Part shown: positions 31,735-31,804 of the stretch, one piece after another
Layout of the letters: each line of letters starts with the position of its first letter
Position numbering within the stretch: position 1 is the first letter of the stretch
Assembly: GCA_964370315.1 (NCBI GenBank)
Contig: CAYJIS010000017.1
Coordinates: forward strand, 1-31,804
Source: CAYJFX01 sp964370315
GTDB lineage: Bacteria; Spirochaetota; Spirochaetia; Treponematales; Treponemataceae
Direction: 5' to 3'
Length of the DNA: 31,804 nt
Notes under the pieces: generated by a model
Told to the model about the DNA's origin: nothing
Databases searched by the model: none
What the model saw: only the letters and a program-made list of their open reading frames with translations
Position numbers and translations under genes: made by a program

Positions 31735-31804
31735 ATGAACGCTAACATATATTCAGAAAATGCAGTGAGCCAACAACCGGCAATAGAAGTACTCAAAAAA
31801 TTAG
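31735..31804 (+). CDS. hsdR: start of type I restriction subunit, cut by window end
   Basis: 23 codons are visible from ATG 31735, with GAGGT at 31722-31726. The sequence NIYSENAVSQQPAIEVLKKL fits the opening of HsdR (an acidic start followed by a helix that leads to LGY/LGW). The position after hsdM and hsdS in the operon supports this. The nuclease and helicase domains lie outside the window. Confidence 0.7.
   Translation, partial: MNANIYSENAVSQQPAIEVLKKL

Noticed and set aside
1..31804. CRISPR array, transposase, integrase, tRNA or rRNA
   Set aside because: No regular spaced repeats, no recognisable mobile-element enzyme and no cloverleaf or rRNA-like sequence were found by reading; a tRNA or Rfam scan was not possible.

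Overview
The window looks like chromosomal DNA of an AT-rich diderm bacterium, most likely a spirochaete of the Treponema type. This rests on the low GC, the many predicted lipoproteins with loose lipoboxes (FIGC, LLFGC, IAC), small outer-membrane barrel-like proteins ending in F or Y, a DUF4468 lipoprotein, and the general gene style. It is an inference without database support. No rRNA, tRNA, CRISPR array, transposase or integrase was seen.

Layout. (1) 1-2616: zinc/cadmium resistance unit, an ArsR/SmtB repressor with a perfect operator palindrome, then a P1B-type ATPase with a His/Cys-rich tail in place of an HMA domain. (2) 2628-4208: a small outer-membrane-like protein and a two-gene chromate-type transporter. 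(3) 4229-12736: a carbohydrate cassette with a ROK repressor, SIS sugar isomerase, ROK sugar kinase, GH2 beta-mannosidase-like enzyme, and an ABC importer (binding lipoprotein plus two permeases, no ATPase). Two operators with the same ATATAATA-N9-TATTATAT plan sit on its two forward promoters, and a 35-bp perfect direct repeat brackets the whole cassette, suggesting it was inserted next to chrA. (4) 12893-19630: lipoprotein, AzgA-type purine permease, a RidA/THEP1-like pair, a DUF5058 membrane pair, and a membrane GGDEF-EAL protein whose GGDEF half looks degenerate. (5) 19631-21912: a hairpin-rich intergenic block, then the minus-strand aromatic operon (DAHP synthase, prephenate dehydrogenase). 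Its leader encodes a 20-residue peptide with a YFYYYYF run followed by an intrinsic terminator and competing pairings, a strong candidate for Tyr/Phe transcription attenuation. (6) 21920-23863: outer-membrane-like protein, DUF4468 lipoprotein, a structured intergenic segment and a small coiled-coil protein. (7) 24215-31804: a long type I restriction-modification operon: half-size hsdS, hsdM, rhuM, DUF5343, HEPN protein, full hsdS, DUF6338-like membrane protein, two tiny related proline-rich proteins, a five-helix membrane protein and the start of hsdR, cut by the window end.

The most notable items are the Tyr/Phe leader attenuator, the repeat-flanked sugar cassette with paired operators, and the accessory genes with proline-rich microproteins inside the restriction operon.
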